Positions 25,377-33,650 of a stretch of DNA of 64,000 nt are shown here, one piece after another. This DNA comes from Salirhabdus sp. Marseille-P4669. Its GTDB lineage: Bacteria > Bacillota > Bacilli > Bacillales > Alkalibacillaceae. The position numbers were made by a program, and so were the translations under genes. Positions within the stretch are counted from its first letter, which is position 1; each line of letters opens with the position of its first letter. Under the pieces are notes generated by a model that worked only from the letters and a program-made list of their open reading frames with translations, was not told where the DNA came from and made no database searches. The stretch lies in NCBI RefSeq assembly GCF_900240405.1, contig NZ_OEQK01000003.1, positions 396,809 through 460,808 on the forward strand. The letters are read 5' to 3'.

Positions 25377-26129
25377 ATGACAGAGGGATTATATAAAGAT
25401 ACTCCCGATAACCGAAACACTCTCGATCATTGGAAAAGAAAGAACTTAGATGAATTCGAGGCGAAAATGACAGATAAGGAGCGCCCCTTTCCTTGCATTC
25501 CGGCTACCATTGGTTTTTCCTTAAATCATTTACGATACGCTTTTGTTGGAAATCCCTTGGAACAGTCGACCATAGCTAATTTTGCTGCTCTATTAAAAAA
25601 ATACACCGAGGATTCCAGAAAATACGGGAAGTATACTTCGCTTATCGTGTTTTATCACTTACCTGAAGAAATGAAGACAACATATACCGTCGAGGAATAT
25701 GAACAGTTGTTTTGGGAACAGTTACGTGCACTATCAGCAGTTGATGAAAAGGATTGGCCAGACGACATTCCGACCAATCCTCATGATCCTATTTGGGAAT
25801 TTTGCTTTCATGGAGAACGATACTTTATGTATTGCGCAACACCCGCTCACGGGAACCGCCAAAGTCGTCACTTCTTCACGATGCTATTAGCAATTACGCC
25901 AAGGTGGGTACTGCAAGCATTTACGAAAACCTCTCACATGGATAAAATGAAAGCTCGAGTAAGAGAACGATTATCCAAATACGATAAAATCTCCATTCAT
26001 CCGGATCTGAACAGCTACGGAGCTGAAGATAATTTTGAATGGAGACAATATTTTTTGCGAGATGATCATTCGAGACTATCCAAATGCCCATATCATCGGG
26101 TATTGGAATGGCTGAAAAAAGATCCGTAA
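25377..26129 (+). CDS. YqcI/YcgG family protein
   Basis: A 250-residue protein of the YqcI/YcgG family of unknown function. Recognisable text includes RPFPCIPATIGFSLNHLRYA near residue 37, EFCFHGERYFMYCATPAHGN near 140, and PYHRVLEWLKKDP at the end. Haem-related or iron roles have been suggested for relatives, but nothing here proves one. GGGAGG lies 8 bases before the ATG at 25377, so the in-frame GTG at 25368 is rejected. Its stop codon lies in the left arm of a 13-base-pair hairpin (26121-26153) with no T tail. Confidence 0.85.
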   Translation: MTEGLYKDTPDNRNTLDHWKRKNLDEFEAKMTDKERPFPCIPATIGFSLNHLRYAFVGNPLEQSTIANFAALLKKYTEDSRKYGKYTSLIVFYHLPEEMKTTYTVEEYEQLFWEQLRALSAVDEKDWPDDIPTNPHDPIWEFCFHGERYFMYCATPAHGNRQSRHFFTMLLAITPRWVLQAFTKTSHMDKMKARVRERLSKYDKISIHPDLNSYGAEDNFEWRQYFLRDDHSRLSKCPYHRVLEWLKKDP

Positions 26130-26153
26130 TTGCGGATGGAGCAATTGCGGATC
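26121..26153 (+). terminator. hairpin overlapping the YqcI/YcgG stop codon
   Basis: GATCCGTAATTGC pairs with GCAATTGCGGATC through one T-G wobble and a 7-base loop. There is no T run, so it may act as a 3'-end stabiliser rather than a full intrinsic terminator. Confidence 0.5.
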
Positions 26154-26179
26154 TAGAATTGATTAAATGATTAACCTCA

Positions 26180-26630
26180 CTTGTTGGATAAATTAGGGTT
26201 GTTGAATGATTATGGGTAGATTTTGCCGAAAAGTGATTGAGTGTTGCATGAAAGTCATAACATCTTGTTGAATTAATTGTAATGATAAAGGAATGTATGC
26301 TTATTCTCGTTGATTTAATTTCAAATTACGAATAAATCGTCCATCTCTAGCACGATTTGAATAATTCAACAGTGCGTAGTGATAATTATTTAACTTACGA
26401 ATTTAATTCAACAAAATAGCGCATTAATCATTCAACATCTCTCATTAATTCAACAAAATAGCGCATTTTTCAATCAACAACCAAGTTTAATTCAGCAATT
26501 GGCGTTTATCTTTCAGTGTGATTCATTAATTCAATAAAATGGAACGTTAATCATCCAACATCCCCAATTAATTCAACAAAATAGCGTAATAAACATACAA
26601 AACCCCAAATTAATTTAACAAATTAGCACC
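26180..26630. repeat. degenerate 21-bp array A with an orientation switch
   Basis: The right half has CAACA-type anchors at 26409, 26433, 26451, 26475, 26493, 26514, 26532, 26556, 26574, 26598 and 26616, alternating 24 and 18 bases (42-bp dimers). The left half carries the inverse TGTTG anchor at 26182, 26200, 26242 and 26266, with degenerate ones at 26221 and 26308. No gene lies in this 505-base convergent gap. Confidence 0.75.
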
Positions 26631-26634
26631 ACAT

Positions 26635-28116
26635 TTATTTCGTTCCAATTTCTTCTTTTTCCTCAGCCACGACAGATTCCGCTCCATCCTCTTCCGTTTC
26701 ATAGTCTGGAGAAACAGCTTTTTTAATAAACAAAGCAATAACAAATGCAAAACAACATAACGCAAGAGCGAACCAGTATGCATGATGCACACCTTGGGTC
26801 ATGGCCGCATCTGTTACTTCTTCGGTAATAGGTCCCGCTGCATTTTCCAAATACTGATTTTGTCCATTCGTCATGATACTGACAAAAACCGATACCCCTA
26901 ATGCGCCGGAAATTGGTTGTAAGGTGTTCGAGATTGCCGTTCCATGCGGATATAAATTTTTCGGTAGTTCATTTAATGCATTTGTTTGGGATGGCATCAT
27001 GATTGCGGAAATAGACACCATCAACACGATGTAAACCAAAACAAATGACCAAATTGGCATTGCTGGTGATACATTGCTGAAGAAAATCATGACACCAACT
27101 AAAACAAGCGTTCCGGGAATAATTAGCTTCCTCGGACCAAATTTATCAAACAATGTTCCCATTACTGGAGACAATAAACCGTTGAGTATCGCCCCAGGCA
27201 GCAGCAGTAATCCAGCTACTTTTGCGGAATACTCCATTGGTCCTTGAAGGTACATTGGCATTACAATTTCTGATGCAAACATTGCCATAATTACGATGAT
27301 GAAAAGGATAATACCGCGAGCATAGCTTTTGTATTTAAACACACGCACATCCAAAAGTGGCTCCTCTAATCGCAATTGGCGAATGACAAATAAAGTAATA
27401 CTGATGACACTAATAGCGAGAACCCATATAAAAGTTGGGGAAGAAAATCCTGCCTCTGTTTCCCCAGCACTACTGAAGGCGTAAACCATGCCACCGATGC
27501 CGATGGATGATAAGAAAATGGAGAGAATATCAACTTTTGGTCGTGTTACCTCCCCTACATTTTGCAAGAACTTCCATCCGAAAATAATAGAAAATAGTGC
27601 GAAAGGAATAACAATGATAAACAACCAGCGCCAGCCTAACAAATCAACGATAACCCCAGATAACGTCGGGCCTAGAGCTGGAGCGAACATCAATACTAAA
27701 CCAAAGATCCCCATGATTCTTCCACGAACCTCAGGTCGATAAAGCAACAGCAGCGCATTCATGATGACCGGAATGAGCAATCCTGTTCCAGCCGCCTGAA
27801 TCATCCGCCCTGTTAACAACATCGGGAAGCTGAAAGCACATGCTGAAATCGTCGTTCCAATAAGAAAAATACTCATGACCCCTAAAAACATTTGTCTTGT
27901 GGTAAACCACTGTATTAATAAAGCAGATATTGGCATTAACACACCCATCACTAACATAAATCCAGTTGCCATCCACTGCACCGTAGTAGGCTTTACCTGA
28001 AACACATCCATTAATTCCGTTAGAGCAATGTTTAGTAACGTTTCATTTAAAATGGCAAAAAACGCACCAAACATAAAAGTAACTAAGACAATTTTTGAAT
28101 TGATCTTATTTTCCAT
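26635..28116 (-). CDS. MFS multidrug efflux transporter, DHA2 (14-span) family
   Basis: A 493-residue drug:proton antiporter of the EmrB/QacA family with about 14 membrane spans. Motif C lies around FAPALGPTLSGVIVDLLGWR near residue 137; motif A is approximate near GRMIQAAGTGLLIPV. An acidic tail (DYETEEDGAESVVAEEKEE) ends the protein. It resembles LmrB/YhcA-type pumps of Bacillus and should export hydrophobic drugs. GGAGG lies 6 bases before the ATG. No regulator gene is adjacent, and the gene is flanked on both sides by degenerate 21-bp arrays. Confidence 0.85.
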   Translation of the reverse strand: MENKINSKIVLVTFMFGAFFAILNETLLNIALTELMDVFQVKPTTVQWMATGFMLVMGVLMPISALLIQWFTTRQMFLGVMSIFLIGTTISACAFSFPMLLTGRMIQAAGTGLLIPVIMNALLLLYRPEVRGRIMGIFGLVLMFAPALGPTLSGVIVDLLGWRWLFIIVIPFALFSIIFGWKFLQNVGEVTRPKVDILSIFLSSIGIGGMVYAFSSAGETEAGFSSPTFIWVLAISVISITLFVIRQLRLEEPLLDVRVFKYKSYARGIILFIIVIMAMFASEIVMPMYLQGPMEYSAKVAGLLLLPGAILNGLLSPVMGTLFDKFGPRKLIIPGTLVLVGVMIFFSNVSPAMPIWSFVLVYIVLMVSISAIMMPSQTNALNELPKNLYPHGTAISNTLQPISGALGVSVFVSIMTNGQNQYLENAAGPITEEVTDAAMTQGVHHAYWFALALCCFAFVIALFIKKAVSPDYETEEDGAESVVAEEKEEIGTK

Positions 28117-28349
28117 ATGTACCTCCTCGAATAGAGGGAATTTTTCAATCCTAAGTAGAAATTTTAACCATTTATCCTGAAACTGTCTATGGATAACATT
28201 TTAAAAAATTATTAAATTTTGAATCCTTGATGGTTATGACTTTGAGGATTTTTCCAGATTAGAAATTAATTCATTGATTTTTGGTGATAATCATTCAGCT
28301 TGAATTCGTTTTTTAACAATGTATTTGTGAATTTAATTAGTTCTGTTTA

Positions 28350-28515
28350 ATTTTTCAACAACTTAATGCGTTATTCATTCAATTCAGCTCATTTTTTCAT
28401 CAACTTTGCGCGTTATTCATTCAATTCCCCCTCAGAATTCCACAACATCCAGAGATAATCATTCAACACAGCCATTTTATTCAACAATAACCCACGGAAT
28501 TCATTCCATTCTCCC
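28350..28515. repeat. degenerate 21-bp array B
   Basis: CAACA or CAATT anchors lie at 28356, 28380, 28401, 28422, 28443, 28464, 28482 and 28506 (spacings 24, 21, 21, 21, 21, 18, 24). The word TTATTCATTCAATTC occurs twice. It fills much of the 434-base gap between two minus-strand genes; the rest (28117-28350) holds only AT-rich sequence and presumably the MFS promoter. Confidence 0.72.
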
Positions 28516-28550
28516 CAAATATCCAATCCATCCAATTTAATATCCATTCC

Positions 28551-30011
28551 CTAATCAACAACCAACCTTAAAATAAACTCCTTCATATCGACAAAACGGG
28601 GATAGGTTGGTTTTTCATCTGATCCTGTGATGATAAGTGGTACGAAAGATTCTTGTTTATGCAACGACCCGTGCGCGGCACCACTTAGGTGGAATGGGGT
28701 TAATTGGGCTTTGAAGTCACAGCCAGGTTTGGCATTTACAATAATAAATCGTCCTTCATGTGAGTGTAGTGCGCTATGTAGCCTCGCTAAAGCATCGGGA
28801 TAGTCTCCAAAACTAACTTTATTGTCATCTGTTACATCTAAATTTAAAAGTTTTCCCTCACCATCCAACTCCCACGTTTGGTTATAGACATCCATATACT
28901 GGCCGTTAGGGCGAAAGCGGAGCGATCCTTCACGGAGACCGGAAGTCACATGTACCGCATCCTCCTCTTTCCAAGCAATAATATCGATGCGCGTGTCCGT
29001 TTTCAGGTCGTCCACTATCGTCTTCAGTGATAGATTTTTATCTAATACATAAATATAAGTCATTCGCTGATTAACGCAGAGAACGAGTTGGTCTTTATTC
29101 TTAACTTGCCGTTCAATTCGAGCGATACGGTAATTTTTCAATATCTTTCTTAGGTCTATAATAAATTCCTTGTATCTCGTCCCTGTTGGGGAATGTCCGT
29201 TATCCCCAATCACCATCCAAACATTTTGTTCAACAGCTTCCTCCCAGCTGGAATACATGTTTAAAATTTTCTGAATTTCTTTATCTATTTTTGATATACC
29301 CTTTAAATCCATGCGTCCACGGAAATGAATACGCGCATCCATATCTTGAAATATGCAAAAAGTGAAAGCTGGAAGATTATTTTTTCGAATTAAAAAACGG
29401 AGCTCTCTTGCGGTAAATTTATAATTTCCGGCTGCAATTTGGGGTGTGAATCCCCATTTTCTAAGCTTGGAAAAATGACCTAAAGACAGAATGGAGGGGC
29501 CTTGTGTTGTCCATTCTCCATTTTCAAAATAGGTTAGAGCACTGAAAAGCCTTGGGACATGTAACTTTTGTGGTGTATTACCTCTATAGACGAACGAATT
29601 AATAGATGCTGATACAATTCCCCGCTTTGCTAAATCCTCATAAATGGTACTTACCTCAGTGCTCATGTGTTCATTATTTAGACGATAAAGCATGTTGTGT
29701 GTGGTTCTTCTTACCCCTTGTCGTGTGGTTTCTCGAAATCCAGTTCCATAGTTCACAATCTCTTTCTTACGATAATCAAACCAGTTTAGACCAGGTATAT
29801 GATGTTTATCAGCATAAGCCCCAGTCAACAAGGTGCTATCGATGGTGACTGACATTGTTGGGAAAGAGCTAACCATGTTTGGTATGTAATTTCCGTTTTC
29901 TTTAAGGAATTGTAAGGCAGGTGCACGCCCAGTTTGTGTTGCAATCTCTAATGGCTCTGGCATTAATGAATCGATATTGAGTAAAATAATTGGTTTAGTA
30001 GTCTGATTCAT
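28551..30011 (-). CDS. alkaline-phosphatase-superfamily phosphodiesterase
   Basis: A 486-residue type I phosphodiesterase/nucleotide-pyrophosphatase fold. Metal ligands start with the Asp in ILLNIDSL, and the nucleophile region is SSFPTMSVTIDSTLLTGAYA near residue 48, followed by HHIPGLNWFDY. Later metal ligands include the His and Asp of ARIHFRGRMD and VWMVIGDNGHSPTG near 260, and AAHGSLHKQESFVPLII near the end. No signal peptide is visible, so it is probably cytoplasmic. The substrate is unknown. The start at 30011 is within AT-rich sequence after the toxin gene. Confidence 0.82.
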   Translation of the reverse strand: MNQTTKPIILLNIDSLMPEPLEIATQTGRAPALQFLKENGNYIPNMVSSFPTMSVTIDSTLLTGAYADKHHIPGLNWFDYRKKEIVNYGTGFRETTRQGVRRTTHNMLYRLNNEHMSTEVSTIYEDLAKRGIVSASINSFVYRGNTPQKLHVPRLFSALTYFENGEWTTQGPSILSLGHFSKLRKWGFTPQIAAGNYKFTARELRFLIRKNNLPAFTFCIFQDMDARIHFRGRMDLKGISKIDKEIQKILNMYSSWEEAVEQNVWMVIGDNGHSPTGTRYKEFIIDLRKILKNYRIARIERQVKNKDQLVLCVNQRMTYIYVLDKNLSLKTIVDDLKTDTRIDIIAWKEEDAVHVTSGLREGSLRFRPNGQYMDVYNQTWELDGEGKLLNLDVTDDNKVSFGDYPDALARLHSALHSHEGRFIIVNAKPGCDFKAQLTPFHLSGAAHGSLHKQESFVPLIITGSDEKPTYPRFVDMKEFILRLVVD

Positions 30012-30123
30012 CGCTTGTCATCCTCACTTCATATTGGTTCTATTTGGTAAAATTAGTTTGGCTTTTCAACATTACTCTTACTCATATTTTGAGGTGTTCC
30101 ATTTCAAGATATGGTCTTTTGTA

Positions 30124-30155
30124 CAAAAATACCGTTGGTGACTAATCACCAACGG
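30124..30155 (-). terminator. terminator of the holin-like toxin transcript
   Basis: CCGTTGGTGA and TCACCAACGG form a perfect 10-base stem with a four-base loop (30132-30155), flanked by GTACAA/TTGTAC. On the minus strand it is followed by TATTTTTG. Confidence 0.8.
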
Positions 30156-30228
30156 CTTGTACAATAGCCCTAAATTGAGGTAACTCGCTTCATTATCATC
30201 CAACTTGCTTGTCCGGCTTAGAGGATGG

Positions 30229-30309
30229 TTATTTTTTGATGCTTGTCATCATAGCAACAACTAAGGTTCCGAAAGAGATCATCAATACTAGTGTCTCGAA
30301 AACCGTCAA
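30229..30309 (-). CDS. putative holin-like toxin (BsrG/TxpA-type small peptide)
   Basis: A 26-residue peptide starting at TTG 30309 after AAAGGTGGTGG. It reads MTVFETLVLMISFGTLVVAM, then MTSIKK, the conserved form of the putative holin-like toxin family of type I toxin-antitoxin loci in Bacilli: an acidic residue near the start, one membrane span and a Lys tail. The roughly 75 bases downstream, containing AACCATCC and ending in a perfect terminator hairpin, have the layout I remember for these loci, where an antisense RNA antitoxin overlaps the toxin 3' end. The antisense promoter is not resolved here. Confidence 0.75.
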   Translation of the reverse strand: MTVFETLVLMISFGTLVVAMMTSIKK

Positions 30310-30475
30310 TCTACCACCACCTTTCTCTTCTGAGGTGTTTGGGGCATCTTGTACAACATGATTGTAACAGATTGTTAACGTAAATAACAGAACACTTGTT
30401 CTATTTATTACCTGTATGATGAAATGTAAAACCTTAGTTTATAAATTGTTTTAATACGTAATAGGAAAATTCATA

Positions 30476-30509
30476 GAAAAAGGAGCTTGGATGTCCAAGC
30501 TCCTTTTTC
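30476..30509. terminator. bidirectional terminator
   Basis: AAAAAGGAGCTTGG, a four-base loop ATGT, then CCAAGCTCCTTTTT. T runs exist on both strands. It lies just past the MBL-fold gene (minus strand). Confidence 0.85.
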
Positions 30510-30562
30510 TCCATATTTTTATTTATTACTTCATAAATACTACAAAACTTCGGTCATTATCC

Positions 30563-31486
30563 TTACATCGCTTTTATCACACTCAAGTTCCTTCTAAACA
30601 ACTCACCGGCATCGTTATTTAAAGTTATCCAACCTTTATATTCATCAGGAACGTTGACTTCTTCCATGTTCTCGTTATCTTTTGCTAACTTTATTAACAC
30701 ATTAATGTAGTTCTTTAATTTAACCATATCTTCTTTTGCTCCGATTGGTCCGTGGCCAGGGACTGCTTTTTGAATCGGGAAGTTAGTTATTTCATCTAGC
30801 ATCGTTACCCAATGTGATGGGTTCGAGTAGGCGAAAAATGAAGGATGCATACCTACAAATAGAAGGTCAGCCATAAAAATGATTTCCTCTTCCGGTATAT
30901 AAAGGACAGCATCACAAGAAGTATGGCCGCCTCCAAGTGTCATAATTCTAGCTGAGCGTTTTGTTCCATAAATGGTAAATTCGTTGGTGAATGTGAGTTG
31001 TGGTAACACCAATTCTAGATGAGGGAGTGAGATTTCTAGTTCTTTTAAAACGTTTATTTCCTTTTCAATCTGTTCATCATTGGAGGTTTTATTTTGTTCA
31101 ACAAGGGAATGTATGTATTTTTTCAAGCCCTCTATATCTGCTTTCTGTGCAGCAATTCTTTCTGGATGATCCTTTTTCATTTGTTGAAGGGTTTTTTGAC
31201 TAGATAGTATATTACAATCTTTAAATACTTGGTTTCCTCTAATATGGTCGCCATGGAAATGACTATTGATTACCCATGAAACTGGTCGATTCGTTATGGT
31301 CTCCGCAACCATCCTCAAATCTTCCGCTGCCTGTTGTGTGTTAAACGTATCAAAAATGATGCTTTTGTCTCCTAAATCTATGAAACCAGCATTTCCAACC
31401 GCTCCACCACCATCTTTCGCAATAGCTGCATAAATACCATCACTTACTTTTTCAAGGTTAAAATGCTTTGAATGAAATTCAGTCAA
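30563..31486 (-). CDS. MBL-fold metallo-hydrolase
   Basis: A 307-residue metallo-beta-lactamase-fold hydrolase. The metal motif H-x-H-x-D-H lies in VINSHFHGDHIRGN near residue 76. Further ligands lie in LGGGHTSCDAVLYIPEEEII near 185 (His) and FMADLLFVG (Asp), and PGHGPIGAKED near 240 holds a last His. A coiled insert of about 50 residues (AAQKADIEGLKKYIHSLVEQ) separates motifs 1 and 2. The substrate is unknown. The start is TTG at 31486, with GGAGGGG 7 bases upstream. It is followed by a strong bidirectional terminator, so it is monocistronic. Confidence 0.83.
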   Translation of the reverse strand: MTEFHSKHFNLEKVSDGIYAAIAKDGGGAVGNAGFIDLGDKSIIFDTFNTQQAAEDLRMVAETITNRPVSWVINSHFHGDHIRGNQVFKDCNILSSQKTLQQMKKDHPERIAAQKADIEGLKKYIHSLVEQNKTSNDEQIEKEINVLKELEISLPHLELVLPQLTFTNEFTIYGTKRSARIMTLGGGHTSCDAVLYIPEEEIIFMADLLFVGMHPSFFAYSNPSHWVTMLDEITNFPIQKAVPGHGPIGAKEDMVKLKNYINVLIKLAKDNENMEEVNVPDEYKGWITLNNDAGELFRRNLSVIKAM

Positions 31487-31611
31487 TAACTGTCCCCTCC
31501 TAATTGTATTGATTCAACCTTACAACCATTAACATAATATTTCTATATTTTTTTGGAAAAATCCATCTTTCTATCGTACTAGCACAATGGTTATTTCCAT
31601 TACATAGCTAC

Positions 31612-32040
31612 CTATTTAGGAAAAACACTATATTTCCGATCTATTATGGATATCAATATTGACAGGTGAAAGTATACATTAGCCGCTACAAATCCAAAAA
31701 TGGAAAATGTAATCACTTCCAATCGGTAGACGTTTTCACTAAATAGTATAAGAAAAATGATACCTACCATAGTACCAGCATACGAATATAATACTAGTCC
31801 AGCAAAATATCTTACCCAACTCTTTTCTATTAATTTGAGTAAACTATCAATATAGATCGATAGTGGTAATCCTGCAAGAAAATACATCGGTCCAGAGTAG
31901 ATAATAACAAACACAAACAACTCAAAAAAACCAAAATAATAAGTATTAGGATTCTGCTGGTAGCTGGGTACATAGGAAAAGCAAGAATATAGTGTAGCAA
32001 ATAAAATAGCAGATAATGCAACTGTTAATAATCTTTTCAT
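31612..32040 (-). CDS. four-span membrane protein of unknown function
   Basis: A 142-residue hydrophobic protein with four predicted membrane spans (about residues 4-22, 38-62, 76-98 and 104-128). It begins KRLLTVALSAILFATLYSCF and contains GPMYFLAGLPLSIYIDSL near residue 50. I do not recognise a family beyond general Bacillus membrane proteins. The start at 32040 has GGAAAG 9 bases upstream; an in-frame TTG at 32064 is a weaker choice. No operon partner. Confidence 0.55.
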   Translation of the reverse strand: MKRLLTVALSAILFATLYSCFSYVPSYQQNPNTYYFGFFELFVFVIIYSGPMYFLAGLPLSIYIDSLLKLIEKSWVRYFAGLVLYSYAGTMVGIIFLILFSENVYRLEVITFSIFGFVAANVYFHLSILISIIDRKYSVFPK

Positions 32041-32289
32041 TCGATCACTCTTTCCGTGCTGCAATAAATAAAAAGTAATCTCCTTTGACTTTTATTTCAA
32101 TTAAACGTTTCCTAATTTAATATATCTATTAATTTACTTAGCTTAATCGTTAATCGTCTTTTGGATATGTACGGATGTGTAACCACTAATCCTCCCAACA
32201 CTAATGCATCTTCACTCCATTCTTATGAAGCTAAGAACATATTCAGGTTTTATATTAATAGTACGCCTTGTGCAAAAGGTTTAGATTGG

Positions 32290-32530
32290 CGTGCGAGTAA
32301 TTTTCATTTTCGGCTTGTATTTTTCAAAGTTCGGCGCGTAAATCAGAAATATGGACGAGTATTTTGCAGAATAACTCGTATTTTCAATTATAGAAGAGTA
32401 TTTCCATCTATTCGGCGAATAAAAATGGACAATAGACGCGTATATAAGATTCCAACGAATAAATTGTTGATACAGACAAGTAAAGTTTTCTTCTATACGA
32501 ATAAAGCTTCTGTATAAACGAGTATTTATC
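32290..32530. repeat. degenerate 20-21-bp array C
   Basis: Twelve words of the type CGAGTA, CGCGTA or CGAATA begin at 32294, 32314, 32335, 32355, 32375, 32395, 32416, 32437, 32456, 32477, 32498 and 32519. Spacings are 19-21, mostly 20 or 21; the sequence between anchors is AT-rich and variable. It occupies most of the gap 32065-32601, which holds no gene. Confidence 0.78.
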
Positions 32531-32601
32531 TAATTTCTAGATTTCCCTCAAAAATTAATGCAAAATGGTTAAGAGTTCTGCTCCATGGCCCCATTCAAGA
32601 A

Positions 32602-32763
32602 TTAACTAAAGCTTTTTCTTATAATCGTGCCAATTACGATCCCAAGAAAACCAGCTATAATAGTACCAATAACCAATCCCCAGTTTATTTGTTCACCCTG
32701 CACCAAATTCCAAATGAACTCAACTGTTCATATTCCTGCGATAAATGCGATCCAAATCTTCAT
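32602..32763 (-). pseudogene. small membrane protein gene interrupted by TGA
   Basis: From ATG 32763 the frame reads MKIWIAFIAGI, then TGA (32728-32730), then continues in the same frame through QGEQINWGLVIGTIIAGFL and ends IIRKSFS, then TAA. With the stop read as an amino acid (for example Trp, one base different) it would be a 53-residue protein with a terminal membrane span and Lys/Arg tail. The coherent membrane span downstream of the stop suggests a recently inactivated small gene. The ribosome site is weak. Confidence 0.45.
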
Positions 32764-32871
32764 TATATTTTTTCCCAAATAAAAACCTGCCCTTTTTTTC
32801 TAACGAAAGCAGTCACAATGTGGGATTCTTACTAACAATGCTACCAACGTAGTGAAAATTTCGTTAAAATG

Positions 32872-33501
32872 TTAATAAATACGATTACTCCACTTAGTTG
32901 AAGCCTCATATCCTTTTAGTAAATCTACCCAATAATTATCGGTAATCCCTTCTTCTGCATAGTAGTCAAAAAATTGATTAGATTGCCCTCTTGTTCCAAC
33001 CTCTGCTGTAAAATGTAATGTGTCTTCTATAACCTCTATGTATTCCTTCATTTGATTTTTCATTTTAGTCATATCTTCTATTTGCTCTGTTGACAAACGA
33101 ATCCTATCTCTATCAAACGGAATTTCTAAATTCATGAAATAGTGATAATAGTCACTATTAACAATTGTAATTTTGTTATAATTAAAATCTTTTAATTCTC
33201 CAATATACTGAGCAAAATTTGCAACATCTTGAATATCAAAAACAATTTCACTAAAATTCAATGCCAATTCATCTTTCTGTGCAATAGTTAACATACCACT
33301 CTTTAAAACATCCTCTAATATCCCCAAGCTATAGGATGTTGAGGAAGTAATCCCAACTATTTGATTCACTATTTCAGAAGAGAGATATTTTTCATAAGCA
33401 TTATTTTTGTATTCTGAAAGTATCCATAAGGTAAGACAAACAACTAAACACACACTTAATAGTAAAGACACTAAATTAAACTGCTTCATTTGCAAAAACA
33501 T
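32872..33501 (-). CDS. membrane-anchored protein of unknown function
   Basis: A 209-residue protein with one N-terminal membrane span (residues 8-28, NLVSLLLSVCLVVCLTLWIL) and a hydrophilic, acidic, helix-rich remainder (for example STEQIEDMTKMKNQMKEYIE near 138). The orientation would put the soluble domain outside the cell. No lipobox or catalytic motif is visible and I do not recognise the family. AAGGTGGG precedes the ATG at 33501; an internal ATG four codons later is an alternative start. Confidence 0.6.
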   Translation of the reverse strand: MFLQMKQFNLVSLLLSVCLVVCLTLWILSEYKNNAYEKYLSSEIVNQIVGITSSTSYSLGILEDVLKSGMLTIAQKDELALNFSEIVFDIQDVANFAQYIGELKDFNYNKITIVNSDYYHYFMNLEIPFDRDRIRLSTEQIEDMTKMKNQMKEYIEVIEDTLHFTAEVGTRGQSNQFFDYYAEEGITDNYWVDLLKGYEASTKWSNRIY

Positions 33502-33650
33502 CCCACCTTACAATGGTACTTTTTTGGAGTGCATGGTTCCCTTAAAAAATAAAGTAAATTTTATGAAATTGTCTCTATCATGTTTCGTTTCATAAAAATG
33601 ATTGTTATAAGAGTCGGAATAATGCTTTTACAATACATCTATACTCGAAT

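Noticed and set aside
32161..32517. 118-codon plus-strand frame in array C
   Set aside because: Low-complexity product, no ribosome site, and it runs through the degenerate array.
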